A DNA stretch of 34,867 nt from CAZKHG01 sp964552655. Lineage in GTDB: Bacteria > Bacteroidota > Bacteroidia > Bacteroidales > Tenuifilaceae. The notes below the pieces were generated by a model. It saw only the letters and a program-made list of their open reading frames with translations, did no database searches and was not told where the DNA came from. Positions 17,050-24,864 of the stretch are shown piece after piece; the stretch's first letter is position 1, and each line of letters starts with the position of its first letter. The stretch covers positions 1 to 34,867 of the forward strand of contig CAZKHG010000038.1 in NCBI GenBank assembly GCA_964552655.1, written 5' to 3'. Both the position numbers and the translations under genes were made by a program.

Positions 17050-17835
17050 CTATTTAGGAAGCTTACCCAGGTAAGCTAAGATTCCACCGTCAACATAAAG
17101 AATATGGCCATTCACAAAATCAGATGCTTTTGATGCCAGAAAAACAACTGGTCCCTGCAAATCGTCTGTAGTGCCCCATCTAGCCGCTGGCGTTCTACCT
17201 TTAATAAAGTTGTTAAATGGATGGCCCTCTTCCCTTAATGGGGCTGTTTGAGGAGTTGCAATATAGCCAGGACCGATCCCATTTACCTGGATGTTGAACT
17301 CAGCCCATTCGCAGGCCAGGTTTTTGGTAAGCATCTTAAGCCCTCCTTTGGCTGCAGCATAGGCAGAAACAGTTTCACGCCCTACTTCACTCATCATGGA
17401 ACAAATGTTGATGATTTTCCCGCTACCTTTTTTAATCATGCCTGGTGCAACCGCCTTGGCCATTATAAAGGGGCCATTCAGATCGATATCAATAACCTGC
17501 CTAAAATCTTTAGCAGACATTTCTATTGCTGGAATTCTTTTAATTATTCCTGCATTATTGACCAGAATATCTATCGTACCTACTTCATTGGTAATAAGTT
17601 GAATGTGTTTGTTAACGCTTTCTTCATCAGTTACATCGAATACATATCCTTTTGCGGCTATTCCACTTTCCTGATATTCCTTTAACCCATTTTCAACCAT
17701 CTCAGCATTAATATCGTTGAAAACGATTTTTGCACCAGCTGCCGCTAGGGCTTTTGCCATTGCCATACCGATACCATAAGATGCTCCGGTTACCAGGGCA
17801 ACTTTGCCATCCAATCGAAAAAGGGTAGTATCCAT
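17050..17835 (-). CDS. kduD: KduD-type 2-keto-3-deoxygluconate dehydrogenase (SDR)
   Basis: Cytoplasmic short-chain dehydrogenase of 261 aa that reduces 3-deoxy-D-glycero-2,5-hexodiulosonate (DKII) to KDG with NAD(P)H. Visible: cofactor loop TGASYGIG (16-23), NNAG (93-96), and catalytic S146, Y159 and K163. The C-terminal VDGGILAYLGK is typical of KduD and gluconate 5-dehydrogenase relatives. The pairing with kduI 7 bases upstream fixes the role far better than sequence alone, since many homologues are annotated gluconate 5-dehydrogenase. The product feeds KdgK and KdgA encoded on the other strand. Confidence 0.9.
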   Translation of the reverse strand: MDTTLFRLDGKVALVTGASYGIGMAMAKALAAAGAKIVFNDINAEMVENGLKEYQESGIAAKGYVFDVTDEESVNKHIQLITNEVGTIDILVNNAGIIKRIPAIEMSAKDFRQVIDIDLNGPFIMAKAVAPGMIKKGSGKIINICSMMSEVGRETVSAYAAAKGGLKMLTKNLACEWAEFNIQVNGIGPGYIATPQTAPLREEGHPFNNFIKGRTPAARWGTTDDLQGPVVFLASKASDFVNGHILYVDGGILAYLGKLPK

Positions 17836-17842
17836 TATTTTT

Positions 17843-18685
17843 TTATCTTAAATCGGTTATTTTGCTGAAATCCTGGTCGGAATAGTCAAGGTTTTCACCA
17901 GCCATACTCCAAATAAATGAATAGCTGGATGTTGCTGCTGCAGAATGGATTGACCATTCAGGGGAAATAGCTGCCTCATTATTTTGCATCCAAATATGCC
18001 TCGTTTCATTTGGCTCTCCCATAAAATGACATACAGCCTGCCCATCAGGTACCTCAAAATAAAAATAGACTTCCATTCTTCTGGCATGAACATGAGGTGG
18101 CATGGTATTCCATACGCTACCTGGTTTAAGTTCAGTCATTCCCATTTGGAGCTGGCAGGTTTCAATGATCTCTCTAACGAGCATCTTATTAATTGTCCTA
18201 TGATTTGAGGTTTCGAGGGCACCCAGCTCCATGATAACGGCTTCATTTTTGGTTACCTTCTTATCCGGGAAAGATTTGTGTGCGGGAGCAGAACAGAAAT
18301 AAAACTTTGCAGGTTGAGATTTATCAACACTTTCGAACAACACTTTTTTATTCCCTGAACCAATGTATAAAGCTTCTTTAAAGTTTATGTCGTATATTTT
18401 ATCATCCACAGCAATTTTGCCTCTGCCACCCACATTAAAAATTCCAATTTCCCGGCGATAAAGAAAGTGATCAGCTTTTATCGGATCTATTGTTTCAAGT
18501 AAAAGAGTTTCGCCAACGGGCATTGCACCACCAATAATCATTCGATCATAAAGTGAATAAACCATATTCACGTTATCCTTATTAAATAAAGATTGAATCA
18601 GATGCTCTTTTCTGAGTTTTCCGGTTTCCCAATTTTTTACATCAGTAGGGTTTGAGGAATATCTTACTTCAAATGTTGTTTTCAT
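17843..18685 (-). CDS. kduI: KduI 4-deoxy-L-threo-5-hexosulose-uronate ketol-isomerase
   Basis: Cytoplasmic isomerase of 280 aa acting on the unsaturated-uronate product of pectate and oligogalacturonide lyases (DKI to DKII). The cupin metal site is fully conserved: H198 and H200 in PPHVHARR, E205, and H247 in WSIHSAA. This is offset by exactly two from the E. coli zinc ligands H196/H198/E203/H245. The length matches the family (278 in E. coli). First gene of the minus-strand operon; its promoter lies in the divergent control region shared with the LacI-type regulator. Confidence 0.96.
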   Translation of the reverse strand: MKTTFEVRYSSNPTDVKNWETGKLRKEHLIQSLFNKDNVNMVYSLYDRMIIGGAMPVGETLLLETIDPIKADHFLYRREIGIFNVGGRGKIAVDDKIYDINFKEALYIGSGNKKVLFESVDKSQPAKFYFCSAPAHKSFPDKKVTKNEAVIMELGALETSNHRTINKMLVREIIETCQLQMGMTELKPGSVWNTMPPHVHARRMEVYFYFEVPDGQAVCHFMGEPNETRHIWMQNNEAAISPEWSIHSAAATSSYSFIWSMAGENLDYSDQDFSKITDLR

Positions 18686-18752
18686 AATATTAAAAGATAA
18701 AACCTTATTAATAACTTCAAACCATTGGCATTATTTAAGCAGGAACTTTATG

Positions 18753-18785
18753 CAAATATATCATTGGTTAAATTTTTTATACAAA
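18753..18785 (-). promoter_or_regulatory. Predicted promoter of the kduI operon
   Basis: Read on the minus strand, TTTG (plus 18782-18785) lies 21 bases before TATATTTG (plus 18753-18760). These match the Bacteroidetes -33 and -7 (TAnnTTTG) elements. The transcript would begin about 65 bases upstream of the kduI ATG. The 22-bp palindrome at 18798-18819 sits just upstream of the -33 element. Confidence 0.6.
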
Positions 18786-18797
18786 AATAATAAAATA

Positions 18798-18819
18798 ATT
18801 ACGTGTACGTACACGTAAT
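18798..18819. promoter_or_regulatory. Perfect 22-bp palindrome, candidate operator of the LacI-type regulator
   Basis: The sequence is ATTACGTGTAC followed by its exact reverse complement GTACACGTAAT. It is centred on CG, as is usual for LacI-family operators. It lies between kduI and the regulator gene: immediately before the -33 element of the kduI promoter and 12 bases before the -7 element of the regulator promoter. A bound repressor could therefore control both directions. I saw no second full copy in the window. Confidence 0.7.
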
Positions 18820-18831
18820 GAATAAAATTTA

Positions 18832-18839
18832 TATATTTG
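18832..18839 (+). promoter_or_regulatory. Predicted -7 element of the lacI-type regulator operon
   Basis: TATATTTG is an exact TAnnTTTG match, about 100 bases before the regulator ATG. No TTTG lies at the expected -33 distance, where the 22-bp palindrome is found instead. The promoter may therefore be weak or activator-dependent. A CGTTAACG palindrome (18888-18895) within repeated CGTTA units follows in the leader and may be a second operator. Confidence 0.4.
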
Positions 18840-18937
18840 CCTATCTATTAACGATGATAATACTTTTAACTACCTGATAATCGTTATCGTTAACGGTTTA
18901 TAGGATTAATAAAAATAAAAAGTTGAAGAACTATCCC

Positions 18938-19999
18938 ATGGATAAACCCGATAAAAAAATTACTATTAAAGATATAGCTCAGCTGGCGGGTGTTTCCATA
19001 GGCACAGTTGACAGGGTTATTCATAACCGGGGTGAGGTATCTAATAAAACCAGGGATAAAATCCTCAAAATTACCAAAACCCTCAACTTTCAACCGGATG
19101 TTCTGGCAAGTGCACTGGCATCAAAGAAAAATCTGAGGTTTTCTACAATCATGCCTGCTGTAGATAAAGACAGCTCTTTCTGGAAAGTGCCTCACCTGGG
19201 AATTGAAAAAGCTTTAAAAGAAATTGAGCACTATGGGATAAATCATTCATTACACCTTTTTTCGGTAACAGATAAGGATTCGTTTATTAGTGCAGCTCAA
19301 AATGCAATGGATGAAAACCCTGATGGGTTGATTATTGCACCAAGTTTACAAAATGAAGCGATTGAAATTGCGAAGATATGTACTGAAAGAAAAATCCCTT
19401 TTGTTTTTTTTAATTCAAATATTACAAATCAGAATCAGATATGCTACGTTGGACAGGATTCAATTCAAAGCGGTATTGTTGCAGCAAGGCTCATGGATTA
19501 TGGTCTTGAGCCAGGTTCTGAAATATTGGTAGTTTCTATATTTAGCTTTCTTAAAAACAACAACCATATCCTTAATAGGAAAAAAGGGTTTTTACAATAT
19601 TTTGAAATAAACAACAATTCCAGATTTAAAATACATACTTTGGAAATAAATAGTTTGGATGTTGTCGAAATCTTTCAGGAGCTTAGAAATTTTTTTAACT
19701 CCCATCTAAACATAAAAGGTGTATTTGTAACAAATTCCAGAGTATTCCATGTTGCCAGGTTTATTGAACTGGAAAATATAAAGAACATAAACCTCATTGG
19801 GTATGACCTTACAGAGGAAAATATCCCCTATTTGAACAAAGGGATAATTAATTTTTTGATTAATCAAAAACCCATTGAGCAGTCATACAGGGCAATAATT
19901 GCTCTATTTAATAGGATCGTCCTTAAGAAGGATGTTCCTGAAGAGATTTTATTGCCTATCGATATCGTAACCCGGGAAAACTTAAAATATTACGAATAA
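18938..19999 (+). CDS. LacI/GalR family transcriptional regulator of uronate genes
   Basis: DNA-binding regulator of 353 aa from the ATG at 18938. A TTG at 18923 would add five residues, but the ATG fits the usual LacI N-terminus directly before the HTH. The HTH (about residues 9-29) reads IKDIAQLAGVSIGTVDRVIH and is followed by the hinge helix region (DVLASALASK). The rest is a periplasmic-binding-protein-like effector domain (about 65-353). It heads the plus-strand uronate operon, with only 23 bases to the next gene, and faces kduI across a 252-base control region. The likely effector is a pathway intermediate such as KDG or a hexuronate; that is inference. It would give sugar-level control in addition to the HTCS. 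Confidence 0.92.
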   Translation: MDKPDKKITIKDIAQLAGVSIGTVDRVIHNRGEVSNKTRDKILKITKTLNFQPDVLASALASKKNLRFSTIMPAVDKDSSFWKVPHLGIEKALKEIEHYGINHSLHLFSVTDKDSFISAAQNAMDENPDGLIIAPSLQNEAIEIAKICTERKIPFVFFNSNITNQNQICYVGQDSIQSGIVAARLMDYGLEPGSEILVVSIFSFLKNNNHILNRKKGFLQYFEINNNSRFKIHTLEINSLDVVEIFQELRNFFNSHLNIKGVFVTNSRVFHVARFIELENIKNINLIGYDLTEENIPYLNKGIINFLINQKPIEQSYRAIIALFNRIVLKKDVPEEILLPIDIVTRENLKYYE

Positions 20000-20022
20000 T
20001 ATTTCTTATTAATACTAAAAGG

Positions 20023-20874
20023 ATGAATAAATTATCATTTGAAGATTTGAACCAACAGGTTTGCGTACTTACTGGCGGGGCAGGAATTATTGGAGCAGCA
20101 ATTGCAAGAGGATTGGCTCAAAATGGTATCAAAACCGCAATACTAGATTTGAACGAGCAAAGTGCAAAGGAACTTGCCCTGGCAGTTGAGAAAGAAACAG
20201 GAACTGTTACCAGAGCATATAAAGCAAATGTTTTGGATAAGGATTCATTAATAGCTGCAAAGGGAAAAATCAATGCTGAATTGGGAAAGATCAATTTGCT
20301 GATAAACGGAGCCGGTGGAAATTCACCCAAAGCCACCACCCAGCTGGAGATGCTTGATAAACAAAATCTTAGTGATCTTGAAAAATCGTTTTACGGGTTG
20401 AATGTGGAAGGTTTTGATTTTGTTTTTGATCTTAATTTCAAAGGTACCCTTTTGCCCACAATGGTCTTTACTACCGATATGCTTGAATTGGGGAAAGGGG
20501 TGGTTTTAAATATATCTTCGATGAACTCATTCAAACCGTTAACAAAAATTCCTGCATATTCAGCTGCAAAAGCCGCTGTTAACAATTTCACCATGTGGCT
20601 TTCTGTACATCTTGCAAAAACCGGAGTTCGGGTAAATGCAGTTGCCCCAGGTTTTTTCCTTACCAATCAGAACCGATTTCTTTTAATTGATGAGAAAACT
20701 GGCGAGGCCACGCCTCGTGGGAAAAAGATTATTTCTAGTACACCTATGGGACGTTACGGCGAGGTTGAGGAGCTGATAGGTACCGTATTGTACCTGTTAT
20801 CTGACATTTCAAAATTTGTCACGGGCATCTGCATTCCTGTTGATGGCGGCTATAGCGCATATGGGGGTGTATAA
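20023..20874 (+). CDS. uxuB: SDR-family D-mannonate oxidoreductase (fructuronate reductase)
   Basis: Cytoplasmic short-chain dehydrogenase of 283 aa expected to reduce D-fructuronate to D-mannonate. It resembles the SDR-type UxuB of Bacillus rather than the long-chain UxuB of E. coli. Visible: cofactor loop TGGAGIIG (17-24), NGAGGN (95-100), and catalytic S166, Y179 and K183. An insertion of about 25 residues after NGAGGNSP is typical of this subgroup. UxaC and UxaE in the same operon make fructuronate, so the reaction fits. The gene is directly followed by a PfkB kinase and a LarA-like epimerase, not by uxuA. A gluconate or other polyol acid dehydrogenase activity remains possible. Confidence 0.8.
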   Translation: MNKLSFEDLNQQVCVLTGGAGIIGAAIARGLAQNGIKTAILDLNEQSAKELALAVEKETGTVTRAYKANVLDKDSLIAAKGKINAELGKINLLINGAGGNSPKATTQLEMLDKQNLSDLEKSFYGLNVEGFDFVFDLNFKGTLLPTMVFTTDMLELGKGVVLNISSMNSFKPLTKIPAYSAAKAAVNNFTMWLSVHLAKTGVRVNAVAPGFFLTNQNRFLLIDEKTGEATPRGKKIISSTPMGRYGEVEELIGTVLYLLSDISKFVTGICIPVDGGYSAYGGV

Positions 20875-20929
20875 TATTATCGTTTAAAATGTTTTATTAG
20901 CACTTAATCAATTAACTTACATTGGTAAA

Positions 20930-22009
20930 ATGAAACTTAAGTTAAAAGAAAATTACAAATTCTCTTTATTGGTGCCAACCAGTATGGGAGTTAGAATTAC
21001 TCCGTTGAATGGTCAACCTGTTCATAGCAGTGATACATTTTTTATGCAAGCCACCAGTGCCGAAACTAATGTGGCCAGTATTTCATCATATTTAGGATTA
21101 CCTGTTAAGGTTCTCACAACATTTGTCAAAGGTAGCCCTATTGCACAGCTGATTAAAAGCAACCTTTCAAGTCGCAATATGTCATTCGAGGGCAAAGAGG
21201 TAGAACAAGGTGGACCCTGGGGTTACCGGCACCAATTTAATATTGCTGATAGCGGTTATGGATCGAGAGGTCCCAGGGTACACAATGATAGAGCCGGAGA
21301 GATAGGACGTACTTTAAATGTAAAGGATTTTGATTTGAATAGAATTTTTGAAGTTGAGGGAGTTCAAATTGTCCATTTATCTGGCTTAATAGCCGCTTTA
21401 TCCGAAGAAACCAGCACTTTTTGTTTAGAATTAGCCAGATATGCTAAGAAATCTGGCAGTTGTATTTCCTTCGATTTGAATTATCGCGCTTCATTTTGGA
21501 TGGGTCGTGAAAAGGAGCTAAGAGATGTTTTTTCTGAGATTGCTTCATTTTCAGATATACTTGTTGGTAACGAGGAGGATTTTCAGCTTTGCCTTGGTAT
21601 TAAGGGGCCCGAAACTGGTGGGAAAAGCATTGAGGCTCAGATTGATAGTTTTAAGGAAATGATAGGAAGGGTAAAAATCAGCTACCCCAATGCATCAATT
21701 TTTGCAACCACCCTTCGTGAAGTAATCAGTGTTAATAAGCATTTATGGGGATCCATTCTCCTCGATGGCAATAGCTGGCATATCATTGAACCCAGAGAAA
21801 TTAATGTGCTTGATAGAATTGGCGGCGGCGACGGATTTGTTGGGGGACTATTATATGGAATTCTCAAGGGCTGGGATTCTGAAAAAAGTATGCAGTTTGG
21901 ATGGGCCAGCGGGGCTTTGGCTACAACCTTTCTGACAGATTACGCCCAACCTGCTGATGAGGAAATGGTTTGGAGTATTTGGGAAGGTAACGCGAGAGTG
22001 AAAAGGTAG
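20930..22009 (+). CDS. PfkB-family sugar-acid kinase (candidate gluconokinase)
   Basis: Ribokinase-fold kinase of 359 aa. The PfkB signature is present: an N-terminal TSAETNVAS substrate region (42-50), FDLNYRASFW (181-190), VGNEEDF (212-218) and the GGGDGF catalytic block (298-303) with base D301. It is a distant paralogue of the KdgK at 27757-28791. It differs in the sugar-contact segment: GSRGPRVHNDR (111-121) against the NRPSKVIYDR of the other. Two KDG kinases in one operon would be redundant. Its position between the reductase and the LarA-like epimerase, just before gnd, suggests it phosphorylates gluconate to 6-phosphogluconate. Current databases would probably call it a KDG kinase or just a sugar kinase. 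The gluconate assignment is inference. Confidence 0.8.
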   Translation: MKLKLKENYKFSLLVPTSMGVRITPLNGQPVHSSDTFFMQATSAETNVASISSYLGLPVKVLTTFVKGSPIAQLIKSNLSSRNMSFEGKEVEQGGPWGYRHQFNIADSGYGSRGPRVHNDRAGEIGRTLNVKDFDLNRIFEVEGVQIVHLSGLIAALSEETSTFCLELARYAKKSGSCISFDLNYRASFWMGREKELRDVFSEIASFSDILVGNEEDFQLCLGIKGPETGGKSIEAQIDSFKEMIGRVKISYPNASIFATTLREVISVNKHLWGSILLDGNSWHIIEPREINVLDRIGGGDGFVGGLLYGILKGWDSEKSMQFGWASGALATTFLTDYAQPADEEMVWSIWEGNARVKR

Positions 22010-22075
22010 CTACAATTTTCATTCTTTTGATTGCTACATGGGGTTTGTTTATAATGGCTTTTTAAAAACAAAAAT

Positions 22076-23350
22076 ATGATTTACTATCAACGAGGGTCGG
22101 AAAAAGATGTTTTAAAGTCAGAGGATTTGTTGCTGGGCTTACACATTGCGCTGGATAAATTAGGGAAACGAAACAAAATTCTCATCATTCCTCCAGATTT
22201 TACACGTTATCATTCAAAAGCCGGAGAGTTAACTTCTTATGCTTATTGTTATTATAAAGATAGAATAAAAGATGTACTTCCTGCACTTGGAACGCATAAA
22301 GCAATGTCAGACCTCGAAATTGAGAAAATGTTTAAAGGGGTTCCCAAAGAACTTTTTCGGGTGCATGATTGGCGCAACGATGTGGTTACGGTTGGTAAAG
22401 TACCAGGATCTTATATATCTGAACTTACAAGTGGACAGTTAAACTATGATTGGCCTGCACAACTGAATAAGTTGATATGGGAGGGAGGTCACGATTTAAT
22501 CCTATCAATTGGTCAGGTGGTTCCGCATGAAGTAATTGGAATGGCTAACTATAATAAAAACATATTTGTTGGCACTGGCGGGGCAGAAGGGATTAATAAA
22601 AGTCATTTTGTTGGGGCAGTTTATGGGATGGAAAAAGTAATGGGCAGAGCTGAGAATCCGGTAAGAAAAATTCTGAATTATGCTTCTGAAAAATTTACAA
22701 ATCATCTTCCCATCGTTTATGTTCATACTGTGGTTGGCCGCGATAATAAATCCAATAAACTGGTAACCCGTGGTCTGTTTATCGGTGATGATTACACAGT
22801 TTTTACCAGGGCGGCTGAACTTTCCTTGAAAGTCAATTTTTCAATGCTTGATAAGCCATTGAAGAAGGTTGTAGTATATCTTGATCCAACGGAGTTTAAA
22901 AGCACATGGTTGGGTAATAAAAGCATTTACCGAACCAGGATGGCTTTGGCAGATGAAGGTGAATTAATAGTCCTTGCTCCCGGCTTAAAGGAATTTGGAG
23001 AGGATAGGGAAATAGACCGACTTATTCGTAAATATGGCTATTGTGGGACACCACAAACATTAAAATATCTGAATGAAAATAAAGAGCTGGAGGACAATCT
23101 TAGCGCCGCAGCACATTTGATTCATGGCAGTTCGGAGGGCAGGTTCTCAATTACCTACTGTCCGGGACATCTTTCAAAAGATGAAATTGAATCGGTTAAT
23201 TTTAGCTACGCACCTTTAACTGAAATGATCAAAAAATATAACCCGGAAAAACTGGTCGATGGATTTAACAACATCAATGGTGAAGAAATATTTTATATTT
23301 CTAATCCAGCAATAGGTCTTTGGGCTTATAAGGAAAGATTTAATTCATAA
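22076..23350 (+). CDS. LarA-superfamily (DUF2088) nickel-dependent racemase/epimerase, candidate mannonate 2-epimerase
   Basis: Cytoplasmic protein of 424 aa related to lactate racemase LarA. Family residues are kept: DFTR (41-44), GTHKAM (72-77, H74), VPHEV (H151), K161, the expected covalent attachment point of the nickel-pincer cofactor (LarA K184), and H177 in INKSHF, the expected nickel ligand (LarA H200). LarA relatives are known to racemise or epimerise other 2-hydroxy acids, including D-gluconate at C2. D-mannonate and D-gluconate are C2 epimers, and the neighbours are fructuronate reductase, a PfkB kinase and Gnd. Interconversion of mannonate and gluconate is therefore the best-supported role. 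The cofactor genes larB, larC and larE are not in the window and must be elsewhere. An altronate or other aldonate epimerase is an alternative. Confidence 0.85.
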   Translation: MIYYQRGSEKDVLKSEDLLLGLHIALDKLGKRNKILIIPPDFTRYHSKAGELTSYAYCYYKDRIKDVLPALGTHKAMSDLEIEKMFKGVPKELFRVHDWRNDVVTVGKVPGSYISELTSGQLNYDWPAQLNKLIWEGGHDLILSIGQVVPHEVIGMANYNKNIFVGTGGAEGINKSHFVGAVYGMEKVMGRAENPVRKILNYASEKFTNHLPIVYVHTVVGRDNKSNKLVTRGLFIGDDYTVFTRAAELSLKVNFSMLDKPLKKVVVYLDPTEFKSTWLGNKSIYRTRMALADEGELIVLAPGLKEFGEDREIDRLIRKYGYCGTPQTLKYLNENKELEDNLSAAAHLIHGSSEGRFSITYCPGHLSKDEIESVNFSYAPLTEMIKKYNPEKLVDGFNNINGEEIFYISNPAIGLWAYKERFNS

Positions 23351-23391
23351 GGAATCTAAATAATTTTGTTTATCATTAATGATTTAAAAGA

Positions 23392-24843
23392 ATGAAAGAA
23401 TTATCTGATATTGGGCTAATTGGACTGGCTGTTATGGGCGAAAATCTCATCCTTAATATGGAGAGCAAAGGTTTCACTATTACAGCCTATAATCGCTCGG
23501 TTGAAAAAGTTGACAATTTTATAAATGGTCGAGCAAAGGGTAAAAACATCAGGGGAGCGCATTCAATTGAGGAGTTTATCGCATCACTTGAACGTCCCAG
23601 AAAGGTTATGCTAATGGTAAAAGCGGGCAAAGCTGTAGATGATTTTATTGAATTACTTTTACCTCACCTTGAGCCTGGTGATATTATTATTGACGGCGGT
23701 AACACTCACTTCCCCGATACAGACCGAAGAACCAAATATGTTGAAAGTAAAGGTTTTCTCTATATTGGAACCGGGGTTTCCGGAGGAGAAGAAGGCGCGT
23801 TGTTGGGCCCATCAATTATGCCTGGAGGTTCAAAAAATGCCTGGAATATTATTAAACCCATATTTCAAAAAATAGCTGCAAAGGTGGATGGTGATGTTCC
23901 TTGTTGCGATTGGGTTGGAGAGAATGGAGCGGGGCATTTTGTTAAAATGGTTCATAACGGAATTGAGTATGGGGATATGCAGTTGATCTGTGAAGCATAT
24001 CAGATAATGAAAGAGTATGTTGGTTTGTCAAGCGATGAAATGCATCAAGTTTTTTCAGAATGGAACAATGGGGACTTAGACAGCTATCTTATTGAAATAA
24101 CAAGAGATATACTGGGTTACAAAGAAAATGGGGAACCACTTGTTGAAAAAATACTCGATACCGCCGGGCAAAAAGGAACAGGAAAATGGACAGGCGTTAC
24201 TGCACTTGATTTGGGTGTTCCATTGACTCTTATAGGTGAGGCTGTATTTTCCAGGTGTCTTTCTGCTCAAAAAGAAGAAAGGGTACAGGCATCAAAAGTG
24301 CTTAGCGGTCCAAAACCCTCATTCAATGGAGACAAGAAAACTTTTACTGAAGATATCCGACAGGCATTATATGCATCTAAAATAGTATCCTATGCTCAGG
24401 GTTATGTGTTGATGCGTGAAGCTGCAAAAGAGTTTGGCTGGAATCTGAATTATGGTGGAATTGCCCTGATGTGGCGTGGTGGTTGCATTATTCGCTCTGT
24501 ATTCTTGAGTAAAATCAAAGATGCGTTTGATAAAAATCCTGAACTGACCAACTTATTACTTGATCCATATTTCAAAGAAAGGGTTGAGAAGGCTCAAGCC
24601 GGTTGGAGAAGGGTTATTGGTGCAGCTGTTGCTAATGGAATTCCCACTCCTGCTCTTTCAACTGCACTTGCATATTTCGATGGTTACCGTGCCGAAAGAC
24701 TTCCTGCAAATCTTCTTCAGGCTCAGCGTGATTATTTTGGAGCGCACACCTATGAAAGAATTGATAAACCCAGGGGCGAATTTTTCCACACCAACTGGAC
24801 TGGCCGGGGAGGCGATACCGCTTCATCAACCTATAATGTATAA
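23392..24843 (+). CDS. gnd: 6-phosphogluconate dehydrogenase, decarboxylating
   Basis: Full-length 483-aa enzyme converting 6-phosphogluconate to ribulose 5-phosphate, CO2 and NADPH. Visible: cofactor GLAVMGENL (11-19), AYNRS (32-36, Arg typical of NADP enzymes), DGGNTHF (101-107), GVSGGEEGA (128-136), and GHFVKMVHNGIEYGDM (181-196) with catalytic K185 and E192. The C-terminal substrate arm includes HTNW. This is the long dimeric type, not the short NAD-dependent form. A pentose-phosphate enzyme inside a galacturonate operon is unexpected, and it is the key clue for the mannonate-to-gluconate branch. It lies 41 bases after the LarA-like gene. Confidence 0.96.
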   Translation: MKELSDIGLIGLAVMGENLILNMESKGFTITAYNRSVEKVDNFINGRAKGKNIRGAHSIEEFIASLERPRKVMLMVKAGKAVDDFIELLLPHLEPGDIIIDGGNTHFPDTDRRTKYVESKGFLYIGTGVSGGEEGALLGPSIMPGGSKNAWNIIKPIFQKIAAKVDGDVPCCDWVGENGAGHFVKMVHNGIEYGDMQLICEAYQIMKEYVGLSSDEMHQVFSEWNNGDLDSYLIEITRDILGYKENGEPLVEKILDTAGQKGTGKWTGVTALDLGVPLTLIGEAVFSRCLSAQKEERVQASKVLSGPKPSFNGDKKTFTEDIRQALYASKIVSYAQGYVLMREAAKEFGWNLNYGGIALMWRGGCIIRSVFLSKIKDAFDKNPELTNLLLDPYFKERVEKAQAGWRRVIGAAVANGIPTPALSTALAYFDGYRAERLPANLLQAQRDYFGAHTYERIDKPRGEFFHTNWTGRGGDTASSTYNV

Positions 24844-24864
24844 CTAGAAATTAATAGTAAAGCC

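Noticed and set aside
17248..17685. A 145-codon open frame on the plus strand opposite kduD
   Set aside because: It lies wholly antisense to a well-supported kduD, has a composition typical of a shadow frame, and matches no family I recognise.
18923..18937. TTG start for the LacI-type regulator, five residues upstream
   Set aside because: The ATG at 18938 gives the usual N-terminus just before the helix-turn-helix; the upstream TTG adds nothing conserved.
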